Positions 25,612-35,793 of a DNA stretch of 64,000 nucleotides are shown one piece after another (the first letter of the stretch is position 1; each line of letters begins with the position of its first letter). Source of the stretch: Mytilus trossulus (taxonomy: Eukaryota; Mollusca; Bivalvia; Mytilida; Mytilidae). A model generated the notes under the pieces. The model saw only the letters and a list, made by a program, of their open reading frames with translations, was not told the origin of the DNA and ran no database searches. The stretch spans positions 45,925,035 through 45,989,034 of the forward strand of contig NC_086378.1 in assembly GCF_036588685.1 (NCBI RefSeq), written 5' to 3'. A program made the translations under genes and the position numbers.

Positions 25612-26602
25612 TTATGAGCCGTGTTTCTATTGATAAAGATTTGAACGAGCGATGAACTTTCTCCAGCTGTTTAAGATTTAAATGTGTGTAACGGTACAGA
25701 TTAGATCTGTCATAGATGCAGAATTAGAACGACTGATGAAGTATAGCACATTGCCACCTAAGTTAAAGTAATCAAATCAATTAAGAATGACTAATATTTA
25801 TTTTATATAATTACACAGGCTTGTATTCAAGACATAATATATATACAAAAGTAATAAAAACATAATATAATAAAAAATACAAAATATAAAATTGGCGTTA
25901 CGGGCAACATGCTAGCAATTGATATGTATTTAAAAAATAAAAAATAAAATACATATTTCAATTAAATTCACATTATTCGAGCATCTATCGCGGCACTTGC
26001 ACTTGACGACAGAGTGTAGATGTGGTACCATGACTTCAAATAACTTTCACCAAATATTTGAAGGAGAAAGTCACGAGCCACTTTAGTATACATCAAACAG
26101 AAACATAACTCGTAGAGTATTGAATGAAACCTCAAACAATGTGAACCTAATGGCAAAGCGAGCCTTTTAAAAGAGAGTATTTACAAGAGCTCGAAGCATA
26201 ATTCAACGAACAATTATATGTTACTTCAAAATACCTCTCTACGAGTGACATGTTGAGCGCTGGCCCATCCCATGTCAAACATATGTAACTCAAGTATACC
26301 CACTCTTTTAGTTTATTTAATTAATTTTAATACCTGCATGTTGAGCGCTGGCCCAGCCCATGCTTAGAGGGTATGGGCTCACTTTGCAACCTGAGACGGA
26401 TAACCTCGAGTGAAAAAAACATTTGCACACTAAAACATGTATCCAAAAGAACTGTCAAATGGACAAACAAATGATTCGTTCACCCGACGAGAGGGCTGCC
26501 TAGTTATCCATTTTATTCAGGGCTGCCTGAGAACTCAGATAATAATTTTGTGACAAGTAAAGAATGGATGAAATTCATTATTACATTGCCCAAACGAAAT
26601 GC
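25612..26602 (-). repeat. YR1 direct repeat B1
   Basis: About 990 bases match 22629-25265 once the inserted element is removed, differing at only scattered sites. Homology ends near 26602, where B1 passes into the element's own 3' leader to the recombinase. Confidence 0.85.
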
Positions 26603-26814
26603 TACACATGCTGCCCTTGTAACGCATTGAGTATCCCCAAAATTATTCCGAGACCGTGGTTGTGCCAAATTGAATATTCTTACTTATTTACATGTTTTCG
26701 ACTAATTAGAGCAACTTTACAAAAAAATAAGCAGAAATCGATAGTATACTTAAATACATAAAAAATTATAATAACGAATCACTAATTTCCCATCTAACAA
26801 AGTTTGAATCGTAA

Positions 26815-27858
26815 TTATTTACACATTTTCGAAAGAGCTTGACGAATGTCAACTTCAGGTGTTCTTATATACCGGCTGTAGCAGTCAGATTTCCAACGTC
26901 CTAAAGTTTGAATCATATGATCTTGGATACCATTAGAACTACAAGTTGTAGCTGCTGCTATTCGGAAAGAATGTCCACTATATTTATCGGCATTTAAACC
27001 CAAGTGTGATAGAATTGTTTTTAATTTGTCTATAAATAACGATCGGCGTAAAGCTAAATTACTACTGTCAACCAATAGCGGATCATTATCTGTTGCGCCA
27101 TTCATTTTTCTGGATGTTACATATTTTGACAACTGTACATATGGACAAATATTATTATTAGTTTTAAATAGTTTAATGATTACTCCATGACGGAAAATGT
27201 CGGTTTTGGATGCCTTCAAACGTAAATTAACTTGACAATCAGATACAAATACTACATCATCCATAGTTAAATTCAAAGCTGAATCAAATGACTGTTTGCA
27301 TGTAAATTCAGAATAACGCAGGAAACCGAAAAAACCTATAATAGATGCAGTTAACATAGTAAAATCTAAATGCGGATCGAAAATACTTTTCTGTAAATGC
27401 TGGTAAATCTGTTGAAGCACACTATAAGTAATTGGTAGTTGTTGTCGCACACTTTTGTTTTCAGTTTTCTTTATACCATTTAGAATATTTTGTAAACGTA
27501 GCAAATGTTTACCTACATTATCTACTAAAGGATCGACACTACAATTTGCAATAGAAAAATGACGTATTCCAGCAAGATATAACTTGATAGTAGAATATTT
27601 CAAATCTAACACTGACTGACAATATGATACAAAACAAATTAATATATCCTCGGAAATATTAGACATTACATATCCAATATTTTCTCCCCAGAATTGGGAG
27701 GTACGAAATTTGAGAAAACACTTATACCCAGATGTGTATACATCTCTTGTAGCACTATTAATACTTTTACTCCACAAATTATTAATCACACAACTTAATT
27801 CCACAGAATTTCTGAGTGGGGCGGGCAGTGACAAGGTTCCACTGATGCTGTCGGACAC
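26815..27858 (-). CDS. Tyrosine recombinase of YR1
   Basis: This is an intact 347-residue frame. The N-terminal part is a core-binding helical domain. The catalytic part shows R181 (GFLRYSEF), K218 (KASKTD), H296 and R299 (HSFR), W322 (GRWKSD) and a tyrosine at 330 (or 327) in YSRYI, the full set for a phage-integrase-type recombinase. Members of the DIRS order use it to insert a circular cDNA. Its start overlaps the end of the RNase H frame by about 64 bases in another frame, as is common in this order. It is the only major frame of the element with no visible damage. Confidence 0.85.
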   Translation of the reverse strand: MSDSISGTLSLPAPLRNSVELSCVINNLWSKSINSATRDVYTSGYKCFLKFRTSQFWGENIGYVMSNISEDILICFVSYCQSVLDLKYSTIKLYLAGIRHFSIANCSVDPLVDNVGKHLLRLQNILNGIKKTENKSVRQQLPITYSVLQQIYQHLQKSIFDPHLDFTMLTASIIGFFGFLRYSEFTCKQSFDSALNLTMDDVVFVSDCQVNLRLKASKTDIFRHGVIIKLFKTNNNICPYVQLSKYVTSRKMNGATDNDPLLVDSSNLALRRSLFIDKLKTILSHLGLNADKYSGHSFRIAAATTCSSNGIQDHMIQTLGRWKSDCYSRYIRTPEVDIRQALSKMCK

Positions 27859-29460
27859 AGTTGACGAAAACGATCCATCTGAAATCGAGAGAGAGCATCA
27901 GCTATAGTATTACATTTTCCGGCTACATGAGTAGCGTGAATAATAAAATTATATTTTGCGGAACACCAAGTTAGACGTCTCATTAATCTCATAATTTCTA
28001 ATGAGTTTGATCTCCCTTTCTTTATAATTAAAACTGTTGCCATATTATCACAGTAAAATAAAATACGCTTCCCTGACCACTCATCACCCCATATAATAGC
28101 AGCAATTACTATAGGATATAATTCCATGTAAGCCATACCCATTGATAATTCCTTATCTAATTTCATTTCTATGGGCCCATAACGCTTGAAACCATCGATT
28201 TTTGAAATAACCTCCAAATCCCACGGTTGACGCAGCATCAGTATATAAATCAAAATCAGACGCATTTACCATATTATCATCAATAAAGAAAGAAATTCCA
28301 TTCCACTGATCTAAGAACTGATGCCACAATGATAAATCATTTCTACAACTATAATTTAAAGTGACATGGTGATGAAGTTCTTTAACAGAGTGAGCTATGT
28401 TAAGTAGATAAGATATAAACGATCTCCCAGGAATAATGACTCTCATAGCAAAATTTAAATGTCCCAATAAACTTAACATCTCACGTTTTGTACATGTTTT
28501 GCGATTGAGGAAAAACAATAGGTATTCCTTAATTCGACATAATTTATTTTCGGGTAATCTAGCTTCCATACGAATAGTGTCCAATATTATATCTAAGTAT
28601 TCGATGCATGTTACCGGTCCTAAAGTTTTATGTTTTGCGATCGGAATTTCAAGTGAAGCAAACACGGAAACTAAAGTTTTCATAGTAGCGTCGGCATTTG
28701 CTGACGGTCTGTCGATTGTTAAGAAATCATCTAGAAGATGTAGAACTGTATTAATTCCATGGTTATTGTGTAAAATCCAACACATAGCGATAGATACATT
28801 GTCAAAAATTTTAGGACTGGAACGACACCCAAATGCTAATCTAGTGTAAAAGTAATACATATTTTCCCATTTAAATCCATATAAATGCCATAAACTCGGA
28901 TGAATAGGGATTAATTTAAATGCATTAGATATGTCCAATTTACAACATCTTGAGGCAAAACCGTATTCTTTGATGATTTTATGAGGTCGTTGACACTACT
29001 ATGATCATCACTATTGTGCGGTGCAGATAAATCAAGTATATTAAGTCTTTTCTTTTTAGAATATTTACCTTCCACAATGCCAACAGGACTAACCCTGTAT
29101 ATATCAAAAGGGGCTTTCATTAAATGGGTCTATAACAAAATTATTGTCTAACTCTGATTTGACTAATCCGGAAACGTCATCTGGACATTTTGTAGTAGAA
29201 AGCAGGTTTTTACATTCTAAATCTTTTCCGGTAGAGATGATACGCCCGTAAAAAATCCTTTACGTAACCCGTTAATTAATGAATTTACGAAATATCTATC
29301 AGGATGTCTCTGTAGCTCCCACGCTAACTTATCTACATTAATTGGTGTCGTGGCATGCATTAACACATTATCATTATCTAGTCATATATTTGCTTGTTTG
29401 GTTGTTTTTGGTACACTTGTAGAGGGTTTGATTTGAGTTGACGATTTCATATTCATGTCA
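27795..29460 (-). pseudogene. Broken reverse transcriptase / RNase H of YR1
   Basis: Reading right to left, the frame begins with the RT lead-in (KLAWELQRHPDRYFVN). It continues with DIYRVSPVGIVEGKYSKK and motif A (MDISNAFKLIPIHP), then motif C (LLDDFLT). RNase H follows, with acidic residues in DLYTDAAS, MAYMELYP, FYCDNMAT and IADALSRF. The pieces lie in different frames: a TGA near 29382 and frameshifts near 29230, 29100, 28980 and 28170 break it. Both RT aspartates and all four RNase H acidic residues are still present, so the decay is recent. It cannot make a full protein as read here. Confidence 0.8.
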
Positions 29461-29523
29461 ACATGAGCATAGCGGCACGCGGATCCCCTGTAGCAATTAC
29501 CAGCGAGATAATAGTTGCAGATT
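29455..29523 (-). other. CCCH zinc finger in frame after the gag TAG (copy 1)
   Basis: Immediately after the gag stop and in the same frame the DNA encodes ICNYYLAGNCYRGSACRYAH: C-x7-C-x5-C-x3-H, a standard CCCH finger. It may be reached by stop read-through, or the TAG is a mutation. Confidence 0.65.
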
Positions 29524-29543
29524 TCTTTCCCTTTGTGGAATAG

Positions 29544-30557
29544 CTATGGTCTTCCGTATTGGTCAATATCGGCTGATTGTGGTTTAGAATACGGTGTTGT
29601 AGGATTTCGCTTTTGTTGGGAATGGTTGTTTTTGCCCTGTGATGTATCAGATAAATAACACATTTCAGTGCTATGCAATGAACTTCCACATACGCCACAT
29701 GTATTGATAGCTCTCCCTGAAGAATACAATTTTTCATCTCTGATTGACCAGTCGACGGTCAAACCATTTGTTAATTTAATTGCCGCAACTTTCTTAGCAA
29801 AGGCCTTATGGTATTCATAGAAAATGTTACCTTTAAACTTCGTAGGCATTTCTATGACATCTTTCAAAAACATGTCAAGTTCTACCCGACGATCTTCGAA
29901 TTCGCACACAATGTTTTTGTAAATGTTAAATGCCTCTATGTATTCTTTGATGGATAGGTCACGCTGCAGTCGATGATCTTTTGGCTTAAGAAGGAGAATA
30001 GATCCATCTGCCTCTATTTGCTGTGTATCACTTTGATTTTCATTTACAGGAATAAGCAAAGAAACTAAATTAATGTACTTGCCTTCTTTAATATTTTGTC
30101 GCTGGATTTGTGACACTGTTTGTATGTGCGGAAACATACCAGCAGACACTTTCCCGGAAGCACTATATCCCTGTGTTTCGATTAATTGAGATGACGATTG
30201 AATTTGAGTACCAGTATGCGATACATCATTCCCGGTAGCATTCTTTTGAAGATCCACTACTGTTTTAAGAATTTCTCCTTGACTTTTAACTGTTTCGGTC
30301 AACGATTTAACATTGGCCGATAGTTCACGAATAGTGTTCTCTGATATGATATCATTGACAACTTCTGTGTCATCAGTTGTTTGCACATTAACAGCAGGCA
30401 TAGGTTGACGATTAGAGTGTAACAAAGCTTGTAATTGTTTTTGGCTAAATGAAGCAGGAGCATTAACTGTAATCACAATTAGTTCTGCTATTAATTCCTC
30501 TTTTGATTTTTTGCTAGAATCTACAACATTAGCGGATTTTCGTTTCTTTGAAGCCAT
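29544..30557 (-). CDS. Gag-like protein of YR1, copy 1
   Basis: This is a 337-residue frame starting MASKKRKSANVVDSSKKS, with a basic lysine-rich N-terminus. A coiled-coil-like stretch follows around residues 75-110. Near the C-terminus is a zinc knuckle, CGVCGSSLHSTEMC (C-x2-C-x4-H-x4-C). A TAG ends it. In the same frame directly after the TAG lies a CCCH zinc finger (29455-29523), so the ancestral gag probably ran further. It is nearly identical to copy 2 upstream. Confidence 0.75.
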   Translation of the reverse strand: MASKKRKSANVVDSSKKSKEELIAELIVITVNAPASFSQKQLQALLHSNRQPMPAVNVQTTDDTEVVNDIISENTIRELSANVKSLTETVKSQGEILKTVVDLQKNATGNDVSHTGTQIQSSSQLIETQGYSASGKVSAGMFPHIQTVSQIQRQNIKEGKYINLVSLLIPVNENQSDTQQIEADGSILLLKPKDHRLQRDLSIKEYIEAFNIYKNIVCEFEDRRVELDMFLKDVIEMPTKFKGNIFYEYHKAFAKKVAAIKLTNGLTVDWSIRDEKLYSSGRAINTCGVCGSSLHSTEMCYLSDTSQGKNNHSQQKRNPTTPYSKPQSADIDQYGRP

Positions 30558-31129
30558 TTTAAAAAATTACAAATAAAAATATTTATAAAAAATATTGCAT
30601 TAGATATGTCCAATTTACAACATCTTGAGGCAAAACCGTATTCTTTGATGATTTTATGAGGTTGTTGACACTACTATGATCATCACTATTGTGCGGTGCA
30701 GATAAATCAAGTATATTAAGTCTTTTCTTTTTAGAATATTTACCTTCCACAATGCCAACAGGACTAACCCTGTATATATCAAAAGGGGCTTTCATTAAAT
30801 GGGTCTATAACAAAATTATTGTCTAACTCTGATTTGACTAATCCGGAAACGTCATCTGGACATTTTGTAGTAGAAAGCAGGTTTTTACATTCTAAATCTT
30901 TTCCGGTAGAGATGATACGCCCGTAAAAAATCCTTTACGTAACCCGTTAATTAATGAATTTACGAAATATCTATCAGGATGTCTCTGTAGCTCCCACGCT
31001 AACTTATCTACATTAATTGGTGTCGTGGCATGCATTAACACATTATCATTATCTAGTCATATATTTGCTTGTTTGGTTGTTTTTGGTACACTTGTAGAGG
31101 GTTTGATTTGAGTTGACGATTTCATATTC

Positions 31130-31198
31130 ATGTCAACATGAGCATAGCGGCACGCGGATCCCCTGTAGCAATTACCAGCGAGATAATAGTTGCAGATT
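31130..31198 (-). other. CCCH zinc finger after the gag TAG (copy 2)
   Basis: This is the same C-x7-C-x5-C-x3-H coding stretch as at 29455, duplicated with gag. Confidence 0.6.
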
Positions 31199-31218
31199 TC
31201 TTTCCCTTTGTGGAATAG

Positions 31219-32241
31219 CTATGGTCTTCCGTATTGGTCAATATCGGCTGATTGTGGTTTAGAATACGGTGTTGTAGGATTTCGCTTTTGTTGGGAATGG
31301 TTGTTTTTGCCCTGTGATGTATCAGATAAATAACACATTTCAGTGCTATGCAATGAACTTCCACATACGCCACATGTATTGATAGCTCTCCCTGAAGAAT
31401 ACAATTTTTCATCTCTGATTGACCAGTCGACGGTCAAACCATTTGTTAATTTAATTGCCGCAACTTTCTTAGCAAAGGCCTTATGGTATTCATAGAAAAT
31501 GTTACCTTTAAACTTCGTAGGCATTTCTATGACATCTTTCAAAAACATGTCAAGTTCTACCCGACGATCTTCGAATTCGCACACAATGTTTTTGTAAATG
31601 TTAAATGCCTCTATGTATTCTTTGATGGATAGGTCACGCTGCAGTCGATGATCTTTTGGCTTAAGAAGGAGAATAGATCCATCTGCCTCTATTTGCTGTG
31701 TATCACTTTGATTTTCATTTACAGGAATAAGCAAAGAAACTAAATTAATGTACTTGCCTTCTTTAATATTTTGTCGCTGGATTTGTGACACTGTTTGTAT
31801 GTGCGGAAACATACCAGCAGACACTTTCCCGGAAGCACTATATCCCTGTGTTTCGATTAATTGAGATGACGATTGAATTTGAGTACCAGTATGCGATACA
31901 TCATTCCCGGTAGCATTCTTTTGAAGATCCACTACTGTTTTAAGAATTTCTCCTTGACTTTTAACTGTTTCGGTCAACGATTTAACATTGGCCGATAGTT
32001 CACGAATAGTGTTCTCTGATATGATATCATTGACAACTTCTGTGTCATCAGTTGTTTGCACATTAACAGCAGGCATAGGTTGACGATTAGAGTGTAACAA
32101 AGCTTGTAATTGTTTTTGGCTAAATGAAGCAGGAGCATTAACTGTAATCACAATTAGTTCTGCTATTAATTCCTCTTTTGATTTTTTGCTAGAATCATTT
32201 GAATTTACAACATTAGCGGATTTTCGTTTCTTTGAAGCCAT
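31219..32241 (-). CDS. Gag-like protein of YR1, copy 2 (5'-most)
   Basis: This 340-residue frame is almost identical to the one at 29544-30557. It has three extra residues near the N-terminus (NSN within VVNSNDSSKK) and the same zinc knuckle and TAG. It starts only about 50 bases inside the right end of the element. The two copies arose by tandem duplication of a 1.68-kb segment. Confidence 0.75.
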   Translation of the reverse strand: MASKKRKSANVVNSNDSSKKSKEELIAELIVITVNAPASFSQKQLQALLHSNRQPMPAVNVQTTDDTEVVNDIISENTIRELSANVKSLTETVKSQGEILKTVVDLQKNATGNDVSHTGTQIQSSSQLIETQGYSASGKVSAGMFPHIQTVSQIQRQNIKEGKYINLVSLLIPVNENQSDTQQIEADGSILLLKPKDHRLQRDLSIKEYIEAFNIYKNIVCEFEDRRVELDMFLKDVIEMPTKFKGNIFYEYHKAFAKKVAAIKLTNGLTVDWSIRDEKLYSSGRAINTCGVCGSSLHSTEMCYLSDTSQGKNNHSQQKRNPTTPYSKPQSADIDQYGRP

Positions 32242-32251
32242 TTTAAAAAAT

Positions 32252-32291
32252 TACAAATAAAAATATTTAATTAATGAACATTAATACGCAT
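32252..32291 (-). repeat. YR1 direct repeat A1, shortened
   Basis: Only the two edges of A survive: TTAATTAATGAACATTAATA and the leader next to gag. The roughly 290 bases between them in A2 are missing. Confidence 0.6.
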
Positions 32292-32395
32292 CAAAGATAA
32301 CAGGCTTATTATTTTGTGTACCTCTGACATGAGTTTTGTGTACAAATTTTCATCAGTGACGGTATAGAATAATTAAAAGGCCAAATAAAGAACCT
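32292..32395 (+). repeat. Repeat A fragment at the right border of YR1
   Basis: CAAAGATAACAGGCTTATTA and AAAAGGCCAAATAAAG match the first part of repeat A. The bases to the left of YR1 (TTTTAAACCAC) fit its very beginning. Confidence 0.55.
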
Positions 32396-32545
32396 TATGT
32401 CGTTACGTGAAAATCCAAAGAAACATTCTATCTAAATCAACACAGAAAGTGATACCCAATAATTTGAAGGTACTGAAACCCCATTTCAGTCCCCACTTTA
32501 CACATATTTTGTCTTGACTATGTTTTTTACTACCTATCCATATAA

Positions 32546-33526
32546 TGCGGGGTTCACACATTGCCGATTATTGCTCCCGTTTGAGATCAGACAGCGATAC
32601 GACACGAAAAGTGAAAAAGTCGGATTACTATTCTCAATTATCTGGAATGTCCTATCATTATCTGAACGCAGTCGTTTAAGTTCGTAACAGATTCCTACGG
32701 GTCGGCAAGGGTCCGAATAGTTCGGCGAAGCACCCCGACAGTTAGGTGCGTTCCGTAACATTCGGGGAAACTCAGCCGATTTTGTCTAGTCGGATTACCA
32801 TCGTGCCTATGTCGTGACAGATTCTGCTGTATCGGATCAAAATCCTAACAATGTTCTGTGTATTCTGGACGGTGTCCTGGTGAACGGGAATGATCTGGAG
32901 AAATTTTTTATTGCTATTTTTCTGCCCATTGAGTCCAGATCTTGTCGATTGAGAAACGTTTTTGCCGAAACCGTTCCGAACAGTCCCGTTATTAATACGA
33001 AATTCGTCAATGATACCCACGTCAGAGTCCCGAAAATTACAATATACAATACTACTGAGAGCAGACAAAGCCGTTTGCAATGCGACAGAGCGGACCGTGT
33101 TAGGATTATGTTCCGGCAGTACCTGATCATCCCGAGTTTGCCAACAGTTTTCGAACGGATAACTTCCATCAGGGTCGGTTAACTGTCTGGTCACTGTCTG
33201 ATATCTGTCGGATTACATTCGGTAGAATCGGGACGCAGTTGTGACAGACTCGGTCGAATTTTACCAGGCGAAATATACAAATTGGATAAGAAGCGGATTG
33301 AGAACGGGATTATCGGGATAAATTCGCTTGGAAACGGTTGAATATCGACGCTGCCTGAACAATATCTGATTGTTGTCGTTATTAAGTTATTTGTTCTACA
33401 AATTTTAATTAAAGTTTGAATTTCCATCCACGATTCACAGGATCTTGATCAGACTTTTGACAAGTTTTAATCAGGAATGGTCCTGTCAAGGACGGCAGTA
33501 AAAATCGTGAATGTGTGACCCCAGCT
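32546..33526. mobile_element. Short inverted-repeat DNA element with TAA flanks (Harbinger-like)
   Basis: The left end TGCGGGGTTCACACATT and the inverted right end AGCTGGGGTCACACATTC pair with few mismatches. TAA flanks both ends (32543-32545, 33527-33529), the target type of PIF/Harbinger. The 981-bp interior is richer in GC than the region and has overlapping open frames of 110-140 codons on both strands, none resembling a transposase. It is therefore taken as non-autonomous. A second copy begins at 63937. Confidence 0.6.
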
Positions 33527-33529
33527 TAA

Positions 33530-34433
33530 CGTTTGTCTTGTCTAAGTTAATTTTCAGTCCTGATATCTCAGCATAGAATTGTAATATTCGGAGAGATGCA
33601 TCCAGCGAGGAAGGCGACCCATCTAAAATAAGTGATGTGTCGTCTGCATATTGAGACAGGATATACTCTGAATAGTCTATCGTAATAATCTTTATCTCAT
33701 CACTACTTCTTTCTAAAATGCCTAATATTTCAGAACATAGCAAGAAAATGTAAGGAGATGAAGAATCACCCTGTCTACAGCCTCTCTCCACACGGAAAAA
33801 GTCTGACAGACAGCAGTTCTGGGTGACAGTAGATGTAATATCATTATAAAATGTTTTTATCCAGTTCATCATAGAGTCTCCAAAATTAAAATACTTCAGT
33901 GTTTCAAAAAGAAAGGCCTATGCTATAGAGTCAAAGGCCTCAAAATCAATGAGTAATAATATACCAGGGATATCATTTTCTTCTGTAAATTGTAAAATAT
34001 CATATATAAGTCTACAGTTCTCCCCAATAAATCTACCCGGGATAAAGCCAGTTTGATCAGAATCAATAATTCTGTTTAGAACTGACTTTATCCTCTCAGC
34101 AATACAACTAGAAGCTAGTTTGTATGTTGAATTCAAAAGTGTAATTGGACGCCAATTTTTCAAGAACTGTTTTGATTTGCCTTCTTTAGGAATACATGTG
34201 ATAACTTCCTGCCTCTGTGTGACAGACATTTCCCCTATCTGATATGAATAATTTATTAACCTCAAAACAAACTTTCCAATGTCTATCCAAAATACGTTGA
34301 AAAATTCTGCAGTAAAACCATCTGACCCAGGACTTTTATTATTTTTCATCCTTTTCAAAGCTTGTGTTAATTCAGCAAAAGAAATATTACCTTCTAATGA
34401 TTCTTTTTCGATATCATTTAATTTAGCTGCCAA
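33530..34433 (-). pseudogene. LINE reverse transcriptase fragment
   Basis: Two frames, 33918-34433 and 33486-33872, together hold RT motifs from KSPGSDGF to QYADDTSLIL. One frameshift near 33900 and the missing C-terminus make it nonfunctional. Both catalytic aspartates of YADD are present. Confidence 0.8.
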
Positions 34434-34772
34434 AGATAGTAATTCCCTTGATAGGTTTACTTTTTTAAGGCATTCTTGTCTTTTGTAAAGTTTCTCATAA
34501 AATATTTTTGATTGTTTTAAGATTTCTTTTTGATTTTCTACTACAGTATTTTCCTCAGTAACTAGTTTTTTAATAGTTTTATTGACAAAGTTTTGTGTTT
34601 CTAAATTACAAAAGAAATTTGTTGGCCTCTCTCCTTCTTAAATCCATTGGGTTCTTGACCTAACATATTGAACTTTAACCTTGTTCTGTCTCAAAATTCT
34701 AAGTTGACATTTTTTGGCTTCTATTTCATCAAGAGTGTCCTCTATACTTATCTCATTTTTTAAATTTTGTAT

Positions 34773-35793
34773 CTACTCAGTCAGTTGGATTTCCTGTTTT
34801 GTCCTTTCTCTTGTTATAAATGTTGAATAAGAAATAGTAATCCCTCTAATCCCAAGGAGAAGGGTCTCAAACAATAATTGATCATTAATTGAAAAATCAA
34901 TATCTACATGTAAATTATCAATACTATGTAAAGCATCACCTCTATGCACTGGCATTTTATATTGCTCAACTGTGTTAGGAATTTGTTGTTTTATTAGTTT
35001 TACATATTCAGGATCTTGAAGGAGAGAGTTATTAAATTTCCAGAGGCCTCTGCCTTTTATAAATTCATTTATTTTTAAAGTCAAAATCACTGGTGAATGA
35101 TCTGACCTGTAGCTATTACCAATGTTTACTTCACAAATGTCATCTATAAGGCTTTCAGAAATTAAAAAGAAATCTAATCTAGATTGTTTAAAAGGGTTTT
35201 TCCTTCTCCATGTAAACCTTTGAACATCGGGGTATATTTGTCTGAATGGGTCGACAAGATTCTTATATTCTTTAATTTCTAAAATTTTATCTCAAGATCT
35301 TGGATTGTTTATATTTATATAGTTATGGGTATCAAGGTTGAAATTTTGAACAAGATTAAAGTCCCCACAAATAATACAGAGCTGATTTCCAAAGAAATCT
35401 ATAATTTCTGTTAATTTGTCATAGAAGCAAGGAGTATCAATATTTGGCCCATAAACATTTATCAGAGTAAATCTCTTGTCTTCAATATTAAGATCCAATC
35501 ACGCCAGATTGCCTGCTCCATCTTTTTAACTTTGTGTATTTTATAGTCAAAATTATTTTTAATCAACTCCTCGTTTGTTTGAAGCAAATGAATTGAAAAC
35601 ACAATGGCCTTTCCATTGTTTTTTTTTTTATCAAAACTTCATCTTGTTCTATAAAGTGTGTATCCTGGAGACAATATATATTTAAATCTTTTGAATTAAG
35701 ATAATCAAAAATATCTCCCCGTTTTTCCTTCATTTGAAGTCCTTCACAATTATAGGACATTATTTTAATATTTTTTCCTTCCATCATGATATT
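34773..35793 (-). pseudogene. LINE APE-type endonuclease fragment
   Basis: It is split over three frames but recognisable by the N-terminal MSYNCEGL, the GDFN motif (CGDFNLV) and the closing SDHSPV. Stops and shifts near 35290 and 35510 break it. Confidence 0.75.

Larger units (their letters stand above)
28921..30595 (-). repeat. 1.68-kb tandem duplication within YR1, unit 1
   Basis: It covers the RT N-terminal part and all of gag. It repeats head to tail at 30596-32267 with an offset of 1675 bases, rising to 1684 after a 9-bp indel in gag. Only a few substitutions are seen. The junction near 30575-30600 combines the A-type 5' leader with the RT segment and shares GCAT with both parents. Confidence 0.85.
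30596..32267 (-). repeat. 1.68-kb tandem duplication within YR1, unit 2
   Basis: This is the second unit. It holds gag copy 2 and an RT fragment that ends abruptly at 30596, so it encodes no catalytic RT motif. Confidence 0.85.
22629..32291 (-). mobile_element. Ngaro/PAT-type tyrosine-recombinase retrotransposon, copy YR1
   Basis: Coding direction is right to left: gag, reverse transcriptase, RNase H, tyrosine recombinase. The ends form split direct repeats. On the coding strand the order is A1 (remnant, 32252-32291), genes, B1 (25612-26602), A2 (25266-25611), B2 (22629-25265, enlarged by an inserted element). The internal A2/B1 junction reads ATTAATACGCATTTATGAGC, exactly what joining the element's two outer ends gives, sharing CAT. 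No target duplication is seen, as expected for recombinase-driven insertion. B1 and B2 differ at only scattered positions, so the insertion is fairly young. The element is broken in RT, has a 1.68-kb tandem duplication, and its A1 is shortened. Order and repeats fit Ngaro/PAT rather than DIRS1, which has inverted ends. Confidence 0.85.
33527..35793 (-). mobile_element. Broken L1/Tx1-type LINE retrotransposon
   Basis: Reading right to left there is an APE endonuclease: NIKIMSYNCEGLQMKEKRGD at the start, CGDFNLVQNF in the middle, and SDHSPVILTL at the end. A reverse transcriptase follows: NNKSPGSDGFTAEFF, IPKEGK, NWRPITLLN, GFIPGRF, LIDFEAFDS, GCRQGDSSSP and catalytic YADDTSLIL. Frame breaks separate the pieces at about 35500, 35280, 34770, 34435 and 33900. 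The frame runs into the neighbouring DNA element at 33526 soon after YADD, so the thumb and 3' end are missing. LINEs usually lose the 5' end, so this loss of the 3' end is odd. Confidence 0.8.

Noticed and set aside
32772..33194. 140- and 122-codon overlapping frames as genes
   Set aside because: They lie inside a short inverted-repeat element, overlap on opposite strands and show no known domain.
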